From Hyphomicrobiales bacterium (GTDB lineage: Bacteria; Pseudomonadota; Alphaproteobacteria; Rhizobiales; Rhizobiaceae): a DNA stretch of 64,000 nucleotides. The first letter of the stretch is position 1, and the number at the start of each line of letters is the position of its first letter. Both the position numbers and the translations under genes were made by a program. The stretch lies in the NCBI GenBank assembly GCA_900472485.1, contig UCII01000003.1, positions 27,338-91,337 on the forward strand. Direction: 5' to 3'. Positions 17,542 to 27,839 of the stretch are shown here, piece by piece. The notes beneath the pieces were generated by a model. The model was not told where the DNA came from and ran no database searches. It was given only the letters and a program-made list of their open reading frames with translations.

Positions 17542-18288
17542 TCAGCTTATGTAGCCGAAGCGGATCGCCTTTGCGATGGCCTGGATGCGGTTGACGCTGT
17601 CGAGCTTGATCGTCGCCGATCCGAGATAGGCGTTGACCGTGTGCACCGACAATCCAAGCTTCTCGGCAATCTCCTCGCTGATACGCCCGTCGCCGGCAAG
17701 CTGCAGGCAGGCGATTTCGCGCTCGCTCAGCGCTTCAGCGGCCTGTGAGCGGCGCTCATCCAGTGACAGGAGCTCCATCATGATCTGGCAGCTACGGCCG
17801 TGCAGCTCGACGATCATATCGCTCGACAGATCCATGAACTTCGCCGTGAAGACGGTGTAGCCGTTACCGACGGCGCCCAGCCGCACGGGAAAGGCGGCAC
17901 CGGCAAAAGGCAGGAGATGCGGCTTCAGGCGCTGCGTGAAGACGGCAAAATCCGGCGTCTCGGCCGTGCTGTCGCTATCGCGCCCGTTCCACATCAGCGG
18001 CAGCAGCGATTTGTCGATATGCTCGATCAGCGCTTCACCATAGGCCTCAACAAAGGATTTGCCGACGACGGAGTTGGCCGAGCCCCAATTATCGAGTTCG
18101 CACACCAGGCGCTGCTTGTGCGGCAGGCCGGAGCCGTGCAGGCGATAAACGGCGAAATGCTGCGCGTCTATCAGCTTTTGCATCGACACCAGCTTCGGGA
18201 ACAGATCGGAGCGGCCGGAAATCCGCCCGGAACGGGTAAGCCGTGATTCGCCCGGCATATCCGTCGTCCTGTCTGGCTGATAGCGCAT
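17542..18288 (-). CDS. visR: LuxR-type motility regulator VisR
   Basis: One half of the VisN/VisR heteromeric regulator, which in S. meliloti is the top-level activator of flagellar, motility and chemotaxis genes. The 248 residues have an N-terminal effector-binding-like region (about 30-165) and a C-terminal LuxR helix-turn-helix (about 185-245; ALSEREIACLQLAGDGRISEEIAEKLGLSVHTVNAYLGSATIKL). It starts 11 bases after visN and is probably co-transcribed with it. The call rests on the paired LuxR arrangement inside the flagellar cluster. Confidence 0.92.
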   Translation of the reverse strand: MRYQPDRTTDMPGESRLTRSGRISGRSDLFPKLVSMQKLIDAQHFAVYRLHGSGLPHKQRLVCELDNWGSANSVVGKSFVEAYGEALIEHIDKSLLPLMWNGRDSDSTAETPDFAVFTQRLKPHLLPFAGAAFPVRLGAVGNGYTVFTAKFMDLSSDMIVELHGRSCQIMMELLSLDERRSQAAEALSEREIACLQLAGDGRISEEIAEKLGLSVHTVNAYLGSATIKLDSVNRIQAIAKAIRFGYIS

Positions 18289-18299
18289 CCGGTCGGCCC

Positions 18300-19085
18300 T
18301 TAAACGAGATTGTTGCGCACTGCAAAGGCGATGGCCTCCGAGCGGGTCTTGGTGGCGGTCTTGCGCATGACGCTGGTGATATAGTTGTTGATGGTGTTGC
18401 GCGAGATCCCGAGGATCATCGCGATCTCATCGCTCGTCTTGCCTTCGGCGATCCAGAACAGGCATTCCAGCTCGCGCTCGGTCAGATCGAAATCACGCTC
18501 CAGCTTGCCCTCGAAGCAACGCGTGGAACTGGCGAGATAGCCGGCCAGGAGACCGACATCCCTCAACCGCTCAGGCAAAAGCACTGCCGCTTCGCTCGCC
18601 AGTAACAGCAGGGAGAAGCGAGTGCGACCGACATTGAACGTCAAGGCATGATATTGCCGGCCCACACCGTCAGGCAGCGAGACGTCATCGGGAAGCAGTG
18701 CCAGGCTCGGCTGAAACAGCGCCATGCACTTTTCCAGCTCGCCGATGCGGCCGTAGCCACTCGTCAGCTCCGCCGCCAGACGCCGGACGAGATCGAAGGG
18801 CCAATCGGAGGAAATCACGAAGTCGAGGCCGCTTTCCTGGATGAGATCGGATCGGACCAGAAGATAATGGGAGGCGCCGGCATAGCTCGCCAAGGCGTGA
18901 AGGCCGGCTTGAAGATAGGCAGGACCTGAAACGGCATTCAGCTGCAGAATGAGCTGCTCGCGCGACATGGCTCCGGCGGACGCGATCGATCGCGCATCCC
19001 TATCGCCTTTGCTCATCTGCGATATCTGCATGTCCATACTTGCATTTCCTGCCGCTGTTGGACGATCGGTCGTCAACGAGAGCAT
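18300..19085 (-). CDS. visN: LuxR-type motility regulator VisN
   Basis: Partner of VisR in the rhizobial motility master regulator. It has about 261 residues: an N-terminal sensory-type domain (about 40-180) and a C-terminal LuxR helix-turn-helix (DLTERELECLFWIAEGKTSDEIAMILGISRNTINNYITSVMRKT). The N-terminal boundary is uncertain. The ATG at 19085 has a weak GGA, an ATG at 19037 has AGGAAA upstream, and a TTG at 19103 is also open. Confidence 0.9.
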   Translation of the reverse strand: MLSLTTDRPTAAGNASMDMQISQMSKGDRDARSIASAGAMSREQLILQLNAVSGPAYLQAGLHALASYAGASHYLLVRSDLIQESGLDFVISSDWPFDLVRRLAAELTSGYGRIGELEKCMALFQPSLALLPDDVSLPDGVGRQYHALTFNVGRTRFSLLLLASEAAVLLPERLRDVGLLAGYLASSTRCFEGKLERDFDLTERELECLFWIAEGKTSDEIAMILGISRNTINNYITSVMRKTATKTRSEAIAFAVRNNLV

Positions 19086-19517
19086 TGTTCCGTCAGAACC
19101 CAACCCCTTTACCTCAAAGAACCGACAACGAATCTCGATGAGGCATCGAAGCCGGATCTTTCTCTACCGCGACACAACACTTTCCGGCGGCTTCGGGCGG
19201 ATGGGCATCTCATCCCTGATTTCGACATCCGCGATCACTCCGGCATGCATTGCCGCAAGCACGATCCACAAGCTAATTTTTCCGCTCCGGAATCTACAAA
19301 CCTAAAACATGTGAAACACGGAAAACGACGGCCGATTCGCTCGGAATACACGGTTATTACGCAATAGATATAGTATTTGTAAGTCGATTCTTCATACCCA
19401 GCAACCGTATATCCATTGAAATTCCATCTTACGAATACGTCAATTCGTCTGGCCGCGACTAATTGATCACAGGTGGCATCGACAATGATGCAAGTTCAAA
19501 TGTCATCCACTGGATAG
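19086..19517. promoter_or_regulatory. AT-rich upstream region of visNR
   Basis: About 430 bp between the visN start and the fliF terminator. It becomes clearly AT-richer between about 19300 and 19470 than the surrounding DNA, as expected for a promoter region. No long palindrome or convincing consensus promoter was picked out. The plus-strand frame from 18949 to 19305 is largely antisense to visN and is not considered coding. Confidence 0.4.
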
Positions 19518-19551
19518 AAAAAAGGACCGAGAAAATTTCCCGGTCCTTTTT
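19518..19551 (-). terminator. Intrinsic terminator after fliF
   Basis: The stem AAAGGACCG/CGGTCCTTT with an A/T-rich loop is followed on the minus strand by a run of six T, two bases beyond the fliF stop codon. The plus strand also shows a T-run, so it could work in both directions. It marks the end of the fliF transcript. Confidence 0.85.
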
Positions 19552-19552
19552 G

Positions 19553-21229
19553 TCAGGCGGCCTGGTCGACGGCCCATTTCCTGAGGATCTTTGCAGCGCG
19601 TTCTTCGCTAATCTCCACCATGCGGGACAGGCGGCGCTCCGGCCCTTCCTTGACGCGGCGGTTGAAGGTTCCGCCATCGTCGCCCATCGTCAGCAGGTCG
19701 TCGGTGCTGTCGAAGCCGAAGTCGGAGCCAAAGCCGTCCATCAGCGCGGCGCCGGGGCCGCCCACCGCCGGCGCGAAATCCGGTAGTTCCAGGCCCGCCG
19801 CTTCGGGAAGCGCAGTGCTGTTGGACGAGCCACCGAGCGAGCGGATCAGCGGACGGAAACCCATCCAGACGATCAGGAAGGCGACCGCGACGAAGGCCAG
19901 CGAGTTGATGATGCCGGCCATGTTGCGGCTCAACATATCGGTAATGCTGAAGCTGGAGGATGTGTCTTCAAGCAGCTGGTTGTCGAGGAAATCCATGGCA
20001 TTGACGGTAACGATATCGCCACGGGCCGGATCCACGCCTGCTGCCGTTGCGACGATCTTCTGCATCTCCGCAATATAGGCGTCGATCTTGGCCTGATCGG
20101 CGCCCTGGCCGACCATTTGCGCGATGCGGCCCTTGTTGACCACCACGGCGACGGACAGCTTTTCGATCTTGTAGCTGGAGCGGGTTGTGGCCGTCGTCTT
20201 GCTGTTGATTTCGTAGTTGGTCTGCTCCTCGCGCTTGTCGGACTGATCGTTCGACGTCGGCGTGTTGCCGCCGGACTGCGGGGCCGCCTGCGGAATGTTC
20301 TGCTCCACGGTCGCGGCGCTGTCGGGCTGGCTCTGCTGCGACTTCTGCGCTTCCTTCACCGTGCGGACGGAGCGTTCGACCTTCGAGTCCGGATCGTAGG
20401 TGGTTTCCTGCACCTGCTGGCTGTCGGTATTCAGCTGCGCCGTTACGCTGGAGCGGAAATTATCCATGCCGAGGAAGGGCGCCAAGGCCTTGTCGATGTT
20501 GGATTCGACTTCGCTCTGCACGTTCTGCACGATGCCGAGATTGCGGCTGAGCGCTCCGTTGCCGGGATCGTCGCCCGATGCGAGCAACTGGCCTGTGGAA
20601 TCGAGGATGGTCACGTCGTCGACCTCCAAGCCGGGAACGGCGGAAGCGACGAGGTGGCGAATAGCCGAAGCCGATTTGCGGGCAGCTTCCGCACTCGCGC
20701 GGATCATGACGGATGCCGTCGGCTTCTGATCCGCCTTCCGGAAGTTGCCGACATCCTGCATGACGATATGGACGCGGGCAGCGCTGATACCGGCAATCGA
20801 GGTGATGGTGCGGCTGATTTCGCCCTCGAGAGCACGCACGCGGGTGACTTCCTGCATGAAGGAGGTCAGACCAAGCGAACCGACATTGTCGAAAAGCTCG
20901 TAGCCGGCTTTGCCGCTCGTCGGCAGGCCGCGCTCGGCGAGAAGCGCGCGGGCCTTGCCGGTCATGCCTGCCGGAACGGTCAGGCTGGAACCGTCCGTAC
21001 CGACCTGGAAATTGATCTTTGCTTCTGCGAGCGCGATGCTGATCTGGTTGAGATCGGTCGCATCCAGGCCGACATATAGCGTTTCCTGTGCGGGCTTATT
21101 GACATAGAGGGCTGCAAAAAGGATCAGCAGCATGGACACCGCGCCCACGCCCCCCAGGATCATCAGCCGCGTTCTCCCGAGATTCTGAAGATTCCGAAGC
21201 AAAGGAACTAATTGATTTAACAGATTCAT
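19553..21229 (-). CDS. fliF: Flagellar MS-ring protein FliF
   Basis: Forms the inner-membrane MS-ring on which the motor is built. It has 558 residues: membrane segment 1 (about 22-43), ring-building/YscJ-like domains (about 48-225), a low-complexity Gln/Ser/Asn-rich loop (about 290-345), membrane segment 2 (about 439-457), and a C-terminal cytoplasmic tail whose last helix (RRLSRMVEISEERAAKILRKWAVDQ) is the FliG-binding segment. Length is normal. It lies 167 bp after the cheT-like gene on the same strand and ends at a strong terminator. Confidence 0.97.
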   Translation of the reverse strand: MNLLNQLVPLLRNLQNLGRTRLMILGGVGAVSMLLILFAALYVNKPAQETLYVGLDATDLNQISIALAEAKINFQVGTDGSSLTVPAGMTGKARALLAERGLPTSGKAGYELFDNVGSLGLTSFMQEVTRVRALEGEISRTITSIAGISAARVHIVMQDVGNFRKADQKPTASVMIRASAEAARKSASAIRHLVASAVPGLEVDDVTILDSTGQLLASGDDPGNGALSRNLGIVQNVQSEVESNIDKALAPFLGMDNFRSSVTAQLNTDSQQVQETTYDPDSKVERSVRTVKEAQKSQQSQPDSAATVEQNIPQAAPQSGGNTPTSNDQSDKREEQTNYEINSKTTATTRSSYKIEKLSVAVVVNKGRIAQMVGQGADQAKIDAYIAEMQKIVATAAGVDPARGDIVTVNAMDFLDNQLLEDTSSSFSITDMLSRNMAGIINSLAFVAVAFLIVWMGFRPLIRSLGGSSNSTALPEAAGLELPDFAPAVGGPGAALMDGFGSDFGFDSTDDLLTMGDDGGTFNRRVKEGPERRLSRMVEISEERAAKILRKWAVDQAA

Positions 21230-21396
21230 TCTGTTCTCGCACGATTCGTCAAAGACCTGATGGCTTTGTGCTATGCGGCGAAAATAGAAATCGAAACTTG
21301 TGCGAGCGTTTCGTCCGGTCAGAAGAGCCCAGGAAAAACCGGGAAGAAACGCCGGAGATTATATAAGAAAAACAGCATCTATTGCCGACGACGCAG

Positions 21397-21798
21397 TCAG
21401 AAGAAATCGAAGTCGCCGGCAGCCTTTGCCATGGGTTGGGCCATGGGCTGCGAATGCGTTTGAAAACCGCCGCCCCCGAGCGCCTTTTGCATTTCCGTCA
21501 GCTTGACCAGACTCAGCGCCGTCGCGAGATCCACCGTCCAGCCCTCGGGCATGGTACCGGCAATGGTGTCGATGAATTCGGCGATGCCGCGCGTCTTCTG
21601 CACGGCAAGATCGATACCCTGCACCACCTTCATGGCCTCCGGCGAGGCCAGTATGTTGGCGTCGCTGATATCAAGCAGCTGGGGCTCGATGCGTTCGATC
21701 AGATAGGCGACGTCGTGTAATTCGGAAACGATGCGCAGGAGGATAGCCGGGAGCGTCTCCTCAATGGCGGCCGTCTCAACGCGCTGGAAGGGGGTCAT
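21397..21798 (-). CDS. cheT: CheT-like chemotaxis operon protein
   Basis: Short 133-residue protein directly after cheD, in the place where S. meliloti has cheT. It is mostly helical and acidic (VETAAIEETLPAILLRIVSELHDVAYLIERIEPQLLD and following) with a Gly/Gln/Met-rich tail ending AAGDFDFF; there is no membrane segment. The start at 21798 has GAGGC upstream. The frame is open further upstream, but that part overlaps the cheD end. Its biochemical role cannot be deduced from the sequence; the name is by position and size. Confidence 0.7.
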   Translation of the reverse strand: MTPFQRVETAAIEETLPAILLRIVSELHDVAYLIERIEPQLLDISDANILASPEAMKVVQGIDLAVQKTRGIAEFIDTIAGTMPEGWTVDLATALSLVKLTEMQKALGGGGFQTHSQPMAQPMAKAAGDFDFF

Positions 21799-21814
21799 GC
21801 GCTTGCCTCGTTGA

Positions 21815-22369
21815 TCAGAAAAATTCGATCGTGTTGTCGACCGGCTTGGGAGCGACGACCGGACGCTGCTCCAGCGCAACGGTCTTCTGCGTCTCGGCGC
21901 CGGTCAGCGGATATTGCCTGGCCCTTCCGGAGATCGGCCAATATTCGATCTTGCGCCCGTGTTCGCCGCCCGTGCTGGAGCTGACGACCGGGATGCCTTC
22001 GTCTTTCAGAAATTGCATCGCAAAGATCGCGTTCTGCTCGCCGACATTGGAGAAAGTCGCGATCGTCTTGGCGCCGCCGAAAACTTTCGCCTCCAGCCGG
22101 TCACGCCTCGCGCCCTTCTTCAGAAGGCCGTTGATCAGAAGTTCCATCAGGTGCACGCCGTAACGCGTCGCATCGCCACCGCTCATCGGCGAGTTCGCCA
22201 TCCCCGGAAGGAGGAAATGGTTCATCCCGCCAACGCCGGCGATGGGATCGCGCAGGCAAGCCGCCACGCAAGAGCCGAGAATGGTCGTCAGCACCACTTC
22301 GGGATCGCTGATGACCTTGTACTCGCCCTGAATAATATGCACGCGGCGGGCAGCACCCTCGACGATCAT
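21815..22369 (-). CDS. cheD: Chemoreceptor glutamine deamidase CheD
   Basis: Deamidates specific glutamines of chemoreceptors. Its 184 residues include the catalytic Cys34 in [11 protein letters not shown] and His51 in GMNHFLLPG, in the spacing of the CheD family, followed by the FGGAKT and GGEHGRKI blocks. The C-terminus carries a roughly 25-residue extension ending VDNTIEFF, beyond the usual family length of about 160. It overlaps cheY2 by four bases. Confidence 0.95.
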   Translation of the reverse strand: MIVEGAARRVHIIQGEYKVISDPEVVLTTILGSCVAACLRDPIAGVGGMNHFLLPGMANSPMSGGDATRYGVHLMELLINGLLKKGARRDRLEAKVFGGAKTIATFSNVGEQNAIFAMQFLKDEGIPVVSSSTGGEHGRKIEYWPISGRARQYPLTGAETQKTVALEQRPVVAPKPVDNTIEFF

Positions 22370-22755
22370 TTCAATGCTCCGAACACGGCCTCGATGGCCG
22401 CTTTCATCTTTTCGATGGTGAAGGGCTTGGCGAGAACGTTGTTGGCCCCGAGCTGCGCCGCCTTCTGAACCAATGCGCGGTCGCCCTGCGCCGTCAGGAT
22501 GATGAAGGCCGCCTTCTTGGTCGCCGGATTGGTGCGCACGGCCTGCAGGAGGCCGAGCCCGTCCATCTTCGGCATGTTGAAATCGGAGATGACAAGATGA
22601 TGCGGCTGCTGCTGCATGATCTTCATCCCCTGCTCGCCGTCGCCCGCGGCCGTGATCTGCTTGAATCCGAGCTGCGTCAGCGCATCGCTCAGCAACAGGC
22701 GGCTGGTGACCTGATCGTCAACGATCAGAACTTTGATTTTCTCCGCTAGAGACAT
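22366..22755 (-). CDS. cheY2: Chemotaxis response regulator CheY2
   Basis: Single-domain receiver of 129 residues with acidic pocket D13/D14, phosphoacceptor D58 ([10 protein letters not shown]), T88 and K110. In S. meliloti the second CheY of the operon is the main output regulator that slows the motor; the same is likely here by gene order. Its ATG shares one base with the cheB stop (TAATG), and its end overlaps cheD by four bases. Confidence 0.94.
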   Translation of the reverse strand: MSLAEKIKVLIVDDQVTSRLLLSDALTQLGFKQITAAGDGEQGMKIMQQQPHHLVISDFNMPKMDGLGLLQAVRTNPATKKAAFIILTAQGDRALVQKAAQLGANNVLAKPFTIEKMKAAIEAVFGALK

Positions 22756-23798
22756 TATTCGCTCCCTTCCTTTCGGGCGGCTGTGGCTTTCAAAATTTCC
22801 TCGCCAATGGCGTTCAGCGGAAACTGCTGTTCGACTGCGCCAAGCTCGTGGGCAACCCTCGGCATGCCGTAGACCACGCAGGTCTTCTCGTTCTGACCGA
22901 TGGTACGCGCGCCGGCGTGGCGCATCTTGAGGAGACCGGCGGCGCCGTCGCGCCCCATACCGGTCAGGATCACACCGACGGCATTGCGGCCTGCCAGTTC
23001 GGCAACCGAATCAAAAAGCACGTCGACGGAAGGACGATGGCCGTTTACCGGCCCGCCGTCTACCAGACGGCAATGGGGTGCTGCGGCATTGGCGACCCTA
23101 AGGTGCCTTTCGCCGCCGGGCGCCAGATAGATCTTGCCGATTTCCAGCCGCGCGCCATCTGTCGCCTCCTGGACGACCGGCGCGCAGAGGCGGTTCAGCC
23201 GCTCGGCGAAGCTGCGCGTAAAGGTCGGCGGCATATGCTGCGTGATAACGGTCGGCGGGCAATTGGCCGGGAACTTCTGCAAGACGTTGATCAGCGCCTC
23301 GACGCCGCCGGTGGAGGAACCGATGGCGACGATCTTGCGTCCCACGCGGAAGTCCGCGACGGCCGGCGGCGGCCCGCGCTGAGCGGTGGGCTTCACATAC
23401 TGACGCTGGGAGCGAGCAGCCGCCTTTACCTTATCCGCCAGATCGCCGAAAGGATGCGGCTCGCCCGGCGAGGGCTTTCCGACGCAGTCGAATGCGCCGA
23501 TTTCCAAGGCGGCAAGCGTCGCGTCGGCACCACGATGGGTCATGGTGGAGACCATGATGACCGGCATGGGCCTGAGCGTCATGATCTTTTCCAGGAATTC
23601 GAGGCCGTTCATGTTCGGCATCTCGATATCGAGGGTGACGACATCCGGATTGAGCGCCTTGATGGCGGCGCGCGCCTCGAGCGCATCGCCGGCCTGGCCG
23701 ACGACGTCGACTTCCGGATCGGCGCGCAATACGGCCGTGATCAGGCCGCGCATGGTCGGGGAGTCATCGACGACGAGAACACGGGCAGCTGCGTTCAT
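22755..23798 (-). CDS. cheB: Chemoreceptor methylesterase CheB
   Basis: Phospho-activated methylesterase/amidase for chemoreceptors. It has 347 residues: a receiver domain (1-125; D11, D12, phosphoacceptor D57), a linker, and a catalytic domain with the triad motifs [15 protein letters not shown] and GMGRDGAAG. The start at 23798 is set by GGAGGAAACC immediately upstream; the open frame beyond it is antisense-like and overlaps cheR. It overlaps the cheR stop by four bases. Confidence 0.97.
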   Translation of the reverse strand: MNAAARVLVVDDSPTMRGLITAVLRADPEVDVVGQAGDALEARAAIKALNPDVVTLDIEMPNMNGLEFLEKIMTLRPMPVIMVSTMTHRGADATLAALEIGAFDCVGKPSPGEPHPFGDLADKVKAAARSQRQYVKPTAQRGPPPAVADFRVGRKIVAIGSSTGGVEALINVLQKFPANCPPTVITQHMPPTFTRSFAERLNRLCAPVVQEATDGARLEIGKIYLAPGGERHLRVANAAAPHCRLVDGGPVNGHRPSVDVLFDSVAELAGRNAVGVILTGMGRDGAAGLLKMRHAGARTIGQNEKTCVVYGMPRVAHELGAVEQQFPLNAIGEEILKATAARKEGSE

Positions 23799-24703
23799 GG
23801 TTTCCTCCCCGCGTTCCTGCCGAGATAGCGATAGGTGGTGATGCCGATATTGTCGAAGACCTGCTTGGCCTCCCCGGCCACGCGCTCGGAGTGGCCGATA
23901 TAGAGATGGCCGGCATCCTGGAGTTGGCCGGCGAAGCGCGTCCAGATTTTCGTCTGCGTCGGCTCGTCGAAATAGATAACGACGTTGCGGCAGAAGATGA
24001 CGTCGAACAGGCCCTTGAAGGGCCACTGCCCGAGCAGGTTCAGTTCGTTGAAGGTGATGAGCCGCTTGACGCGATCGTCGATCTGGAATTTGCGGCGACC
24101 CTGGACATTGACTTCCTGGAACCATTGCTTGCGCATGGCCGGAGAAACCGTTTCGAGCGAAGATTCATCATAGGCGCCGGCGCGGGCAAGCCCGAGGATC
24201 TTGGGGTCGATATCCGTCGCCAGGATCTTGAAATCGAAGTCAGCCACATTCGGCATCAAAGCAAGCACCGTCAGCGCGATCGAGTAAGGTTCCTGCCCGT
24301 CGGAGCAGGCGGCCGACCAGATGCGCACCCGGCCCCCAGCCTTGGCGCGTGCCAACAGGCCCGGCAGAACCTCGTCGCGCAGATGATCGAAATGATGGTT
24401 TTCACGGAAGAAGCGGGTGAAATTGGTCGTCAGATGCGACAGCATCTCGCGACGCGCCGCACTTCCAGCCGGCGAAGACACCAGCAGACAGTAGTCGCGG
24501 AAGCCGGCGAGGCCCAGCGCGCGGATATGCTTCGACAACCTTGAATAGACGAGCGACGCCTTGCTCTCATTGAGAGAAATTCCCGCATCCGCATAGATCA
24601 TGGCGGCGATTTCCGAGAGGTCGCGCCGCGTCAGCGGATATTCGCCGCTCGCCAGCACCTCATCCGGAGAAGCCTTGAAATCCATTGCTCCCATCACGCT
24701 CAT
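23795..24703 (-). CDS. cheR: Chemoreceptor methyltransferase CheR
   Basis: Transfers methyl groups from S-adenosylmethionine to receptor glutamates. Its 302 residues have an N-terminal helical domain (about 25-95, ending [12 protein letters not shown]) and a SAM-binding domain with [26 protein letters not shown] and the CRNVVIYFD motif. The start overlaps cheW and the end overlaps cheB by four bases each. No receptor-tethering pentapeptide is present on IcpA in this operon, so docking on that receptor must differ. Confidence 0.97.
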   Translation of the reverse strand: MSVMGAMDFKASPDEVLASGEYPLTRRDLSEIAAMIYADAGISLNESKASLVYSRLSKHIRALGLAGFRDYCLLVSSPAGSAARREMLSHLTTNFTRFFRENHHFDHLRDEVLPGLLARAKAGGRVRIWSAACSDGQEPYSIALTVLALMPNVADFDFKILATDIDPKILGLARAGAYDESSLETVSPAMRKQWFQEVNVQGRRKFQIDDRVKRLITFNELNLLGQWPFKGLFDVIFCRNVVIYFDEPTQTKIWTRFAGQLQDAGHLYIGHSERVAGEAKQVFDNIGITTYRYLGRNAGRKP

Positions 24704-25167
24704 GCAGCCTCGCTTTCGCTTTCAGGGAACAGGGCTTCCAGTTCGATCAGGCAGATCATGCGGCGGTCGATCGCCACGATGCCGCGGGCAAACTGCCGCT
24801 CGTGATCGGAGGAGACCTCCGGTGTCGGCTGGATGCTGTCGTCAGTGATGGTCAGAATGTCCGAAACCGCATCGACCAGGAGGCCGACCATCTTGCGCTT
24901 GACCTGCGCCACGATGATCACATGCCGTGCCGTCGGTTCGGCCCGCTTCATGCCGAGCCGGGCGGAAAGATCGATGATCGGCAGCACCGCGCCGCGCAAG
25001 TTGACGATCCCGAGCACGTAGCCCGGCGCGTGCGGCATGGCCGTTGCCGGGGTCCAGCCGCGGATTTCGCGAACCGACATGATGTTAACGCAGAATTCCT
25101 GATCGCCGATGCGGAAGGCGATCAGCTCGCGATTGCCCTGGCTCAGGTTCTTGACGGCATAGGACAT
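24700..25167 (-). CDS. cheW: Chemotaxis adaptor CheW
   Basis: Couples receptors to the kinase CheA. It has 155 residues and is a single CheW/SH3-like domain with the landmarks [38 protein letters not shown] and [12 protein letters not shown]. The start at 25167 (MSYAVKN) has GGTGAG close upstream; the longer frame to 25188 runs into cheA. It lies between cheA (4 bases) and cheR (overlap). Confidence 0.97.
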   Translation of the reverse strand: MSYAVKNLSQGNRELIAFRIGDQEFCVNIMSVREIRGWTPATAMPHAPGYVLGIVNLRGAVLPIIDLSARLGMKRAEPTARHVIIVAQVKRKMVGLLVDAVSDILTITDDSIQPTPEVSSDHERQFARGIVAIDRRMICLIELEALFPESESEAA

Positions 25168-25171
25168 CAAC

Positions 25172-27457
25172 TCACCCCACCGCCGCATAAGATATTTCGG
25201 GCTTCAACGACTGGCCGCGCGAAGCGCCGACCACCGCATCGACGTCGAGGATCAGCGCCACGCGGCCATCGCCGAGGATGGTGGCGGCGGCAATGCCCGG
25301 GACATGCGTGTAGTTGGCCTCGAGGCTCTTGATGACGACCTGGCGCTGGCCCTGAATGGCATCGACCATGAGGGCGCGCTGACCGCCGCCTTCCGATTCC
25401 ACCAGCAGCGCGACGCCTTCGACCGGATTGGCCTGCGTAGCACGGAAATTCAGGATGCGGCCGACATCGACCAGCGGGCAGAAGCTGTTGCGGATCGAGA
25501 TCAGGCGGTGGTTCGCACCGAAAGAGTGGATGGCGGCGGCCTCGGGCTGCAGCGTCTCCACGATCGCTGTCAGCGGCACGACCAAGGTCTGGCCGGCAAC
25601 CGTCACCACCATGCCATCGAGTACGGCAAGCGTCAGCGGCAGGCTCATGGTGAAGACGGAGCCCTGACCCGGTCTGGAGCTGATGTTGATGCGGCCGCCA
25701 AGCGCCTGAATCGAGCGCTTGACCACGTCCATGCCGACACCGCGGCCGGAAATGTCCGAGATCTTGTCGGCGGTCGAGAAGCCCGGCAGGAAGATCAGGT
25801 TATCGACTTCCTCATCCGACAGATTGGCGTCGGCCGGGATCAGATCGTTGTCGATCGCCTTCTGGCGCACCTTCTCGCGGTTGATGCCGGCGCCATCGTC
25901 GGCAAGCTCGATCAGAATGCGGCCGGAGCGATGCTTTGCCGTCAGGCGAACCGTACCTTCCGGGTTCTTGCCGAGCGTCGCGCGCTTTTCCGGCGTTTCG
26001 ATGCCGTGGTCGACGGCATTGCGGATCATATGCGTCAGCGGTTCGGCAAGCTTGTCGATGACCGTCTTGTCGACTTCGGTGTTCTCACCTTCAGTGATCA
26101 GGCGGATCGACTTGCCCGTCATATCGGCGATTTCGCGGACGATGCGCGACATGCGCTGGAAGACGGGCTTCACCGGCTGCGCACGGATCGCCATGACGCT
26201 GTCCTGGATCTCGCGGGTGAGCTGCTGCAGCTCTTCGAGACCCATGTTGATCGAAGACGCGCCGTTGTTGTCGTTCTCAATGACGCTCTGGGAGAGCATC
26301 GCCTGATTGATGACAAGCTCGCCGACGAGGTTGATCAGGCGATCGACACGATCGAGATCGACACGGATGGTCTGGCCGGCGGCGGCAGCGGCGGCACTGT
26401 TCTGTGCGGCGGCCGCATTGGAAGCGGCAGCGGCGGCAAGAGCGGCTTCCTTCTTCTCGACGCGTGCGGCAGCCGAGGCTAGCTGCGTGACGTTGCTTGC
26501 GGTTTCCGCGGCGGCCACGGCGGCAGCGACATCACTTCTCGGCGCTGATGTCTCCTCTACGGTTTCGGCAGCCGGTGCGGCGCCGTCGTCGAGGATCGAA
26601 AGATCGAAGGGGACTGGTACCATCGGCAATTCTTCGCCGCTCGAAGACCCGCCGCTTCCGGCCAGCTGGACATCGAGATCGCAGTCCCATTCAGCGAATT
26701 CGAAGACGGTGCGAATGGCGTCTTCGCCCTTGTCCGTCTTGATCGAGATTGCCCATTTGAAATAGGCGCCTTCCGGATCGATGTCGGGAAGACCCGGCAA
26801 TGCATCCATATCGCAGAAGATGTTCATCTCGCCGAGCCGCGAGAGGTCGCGCAGCAACAGCGTCGCATCGTTGCCCTTGGCGTAGAGATCGGACCGCGGC
26901 CTGAAGCTGACTTCATATTCCGGCCTGGCATCGACGGCCAGCTCGTCGCTGCCGAAATCATCGTCGAAGCTGAAGGGGATGGGCTGGAATCCACTTTCAT
27001 CCGTTGGCGCAGGCGCGGCGACGACGGGCTTCGGAGCAACATCGACAAGCACCGCGGCTGACGGCGTAGGAATATCGCCATTTGCCAAGGCTTCCAATTC
27101 CTTGACCAGGCCGCGGCTGCGGGCTTGGTCGACACTGCCGCCGTCGCGGGCGGCATTGGTGAGATCCGCCAGAACGTCGGCGGCCTTGAGCATGACCTTC
27201 AGAACTTCCTGGGTCGGCTCCAGCTTGTTGGATCGAACGCAATCGAGCGTGGTCTCGAAGACGTGAGCGAATGCGACCAGGTCGTCCAGACCGAAGGCAC
27301 CTGCCCCACCCTTGATGGAATGAACGGCGCGGAATACGGCATTGACGGTTTCCGGGTCGCGGTCACCGTCATTCATTTTCAGGAGACCGGATTCCAGTTC
27401 GGCGAGCTGCTCTTCGCACTCCTGGAAGAAAATCTCTTTGATTTCGTTCATATCCAT
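25172..27457 (-). CDS. cheA: Chemotaxis histidine kinase CheA
   Basis: Autophosphorylating kinase that feeds CheY1, CheY2 and CheB. Its 761 residues comprise a P1 Hpt domain with phosphoacceptor His46 (AVHSIKG), a P2-like response-regulator-binding domain (about 178-265), a long Ala-rich linker (about 300-360), P3 dimerisation (363-425), a P4 kinase domain with the N-box around N480 (MIRNAVDHG), DDGAGI (521-526) and GRGVGMDVV (571-579), and a P5 CheW-like domain (605-745). Start ambiguity is only two codons (ATG GAT ATG). The Ala-rich linker is longer than I would expect. Confidence 0.97.
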   Translation of the reverse strand: MDMNEIKEIFFQECEEQLAELESGLLKMNDGDRDPETVNAVFRAVHSIKGGAGAFGLDDLVAFAHVFETTLDCVRSNKLEPTQEVLKVMLKAADVLADLTNAARDGGSVDQARSRGLVKELEALANGDIPTPSAAVLVDVAPKPVVAAPAPTDESGFQPIPFSFDDDFGSDELAVDARPEYEVSFRPRSDLYAKGNDATLLLRDLSRLGEMNIFCDMDALPGLPDIDPEGAYFKWAISIKTDKGEDAIRTVFEFAEWDCDLDVQLAGSGGSSSGEELPMVPVPFDLSILDDGAAPAAETVEETSAPRSDVAAAVAAAETASNVTQLASAAARVEKKEAALAAAAASNAAAAQNSAAAAAAGQTIRVDLDRVDRLINLVGELVINQAMLSQSVIENDNNGASSINMGLEELQQLTREIQDSVMAIRAQPVKPVFQRMSRIVREIADMTGKSIRLITEGENTEVDKTVIDKLAEPLTHMIRNAVDHGIETPEKRATLGKNPEGTVRLTAKHRSGRILIELADDGAGINREKVRQKAIDNDLIPADANLSDEEVDNLIFLPGFSTADKISDISGRGVGMDVVKRSIQALGGRINISSRPGQGSVFTMSLPLTLAVLDGMVVTVAGQTLVVPLTAIVETLQPEAAAIHSFGANHRLISIRNSFCPLVDVGRILNFRATQANPVEGVALLVESEGGGQRALMVDAIQGQRQVVIKSLEANYTHVPGIAAATILGDGRVALILDVDAVVGASRGQSLKPEISYAAVG

Positions 27458-27473
27458 AAGGGGCGGATCCTGT

Positions 27474-27839
27474 TTAGGCGGTTACGCGCTCGATGGCATC
27501 GATCAGCTTGGCGGGATCGAACGGCTTGACGATCCAGCCGGTCGCACCGGCCTGGCGGGCACGGTTCTTCTTTTCCGCATCGCTTTCGGTCGTCAGAACG
27601 AGGATCGGAACGGCGCGGTATCTGTCGTTGCGGCGAACGCCCTCGATGAAGCCGAAGCCGTCAAGACGCGGCATGTTGATATCCGTGACGATGACGTCGG
27701 GATTGGCTTCCTCCAGGATTTCCAGTCCCTCGACACCGTCTTCGGCCTGAATGGTCTCGAAACCCGCATTGTTGAGGGTGACGAGAAGCATGTTTCGAAT
27801 GGTCCGGGAATCATCCACGGTCAGCACTTTTTTCTTCAT
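27474..27839 (-). CDS. cheY1: Chemotaxis response regulator CheY1
   Basis: Single-domain receiver of 121 residues with D9/D10, phosphoacceptor D53 (TDINMPRLDG), Thr83 and Lys105. In S. meliloti the first CheY of the operon acts as a phosphate sink that drains CheY2 through CheA, replacing CheZ. No CheZ is seen here and the layout is the same, so that role is inferred. It overlaps cheS by four bases and precedes cheA by 16 bases. Confidence 0.94.
   Translation of the reverse strand: MKKKVLTVDDSRTIRNMLLVTLNNAGFETIQAEDGVEGLEILEEANPDVIVTDINMPRLDGFGFIEGVRRNDRYRAVPILVLTTESDAEKKNRARQAGATGWIVKPFDPAKLIDAIERVTA

Noticed and set aside
23799..24125. N-terminal extension of CheB by 109 codons
   Set aside because: It overlaps cheR out of frame and has no receiver-domain features; GGAGG directly precedes the ATG at 23798.
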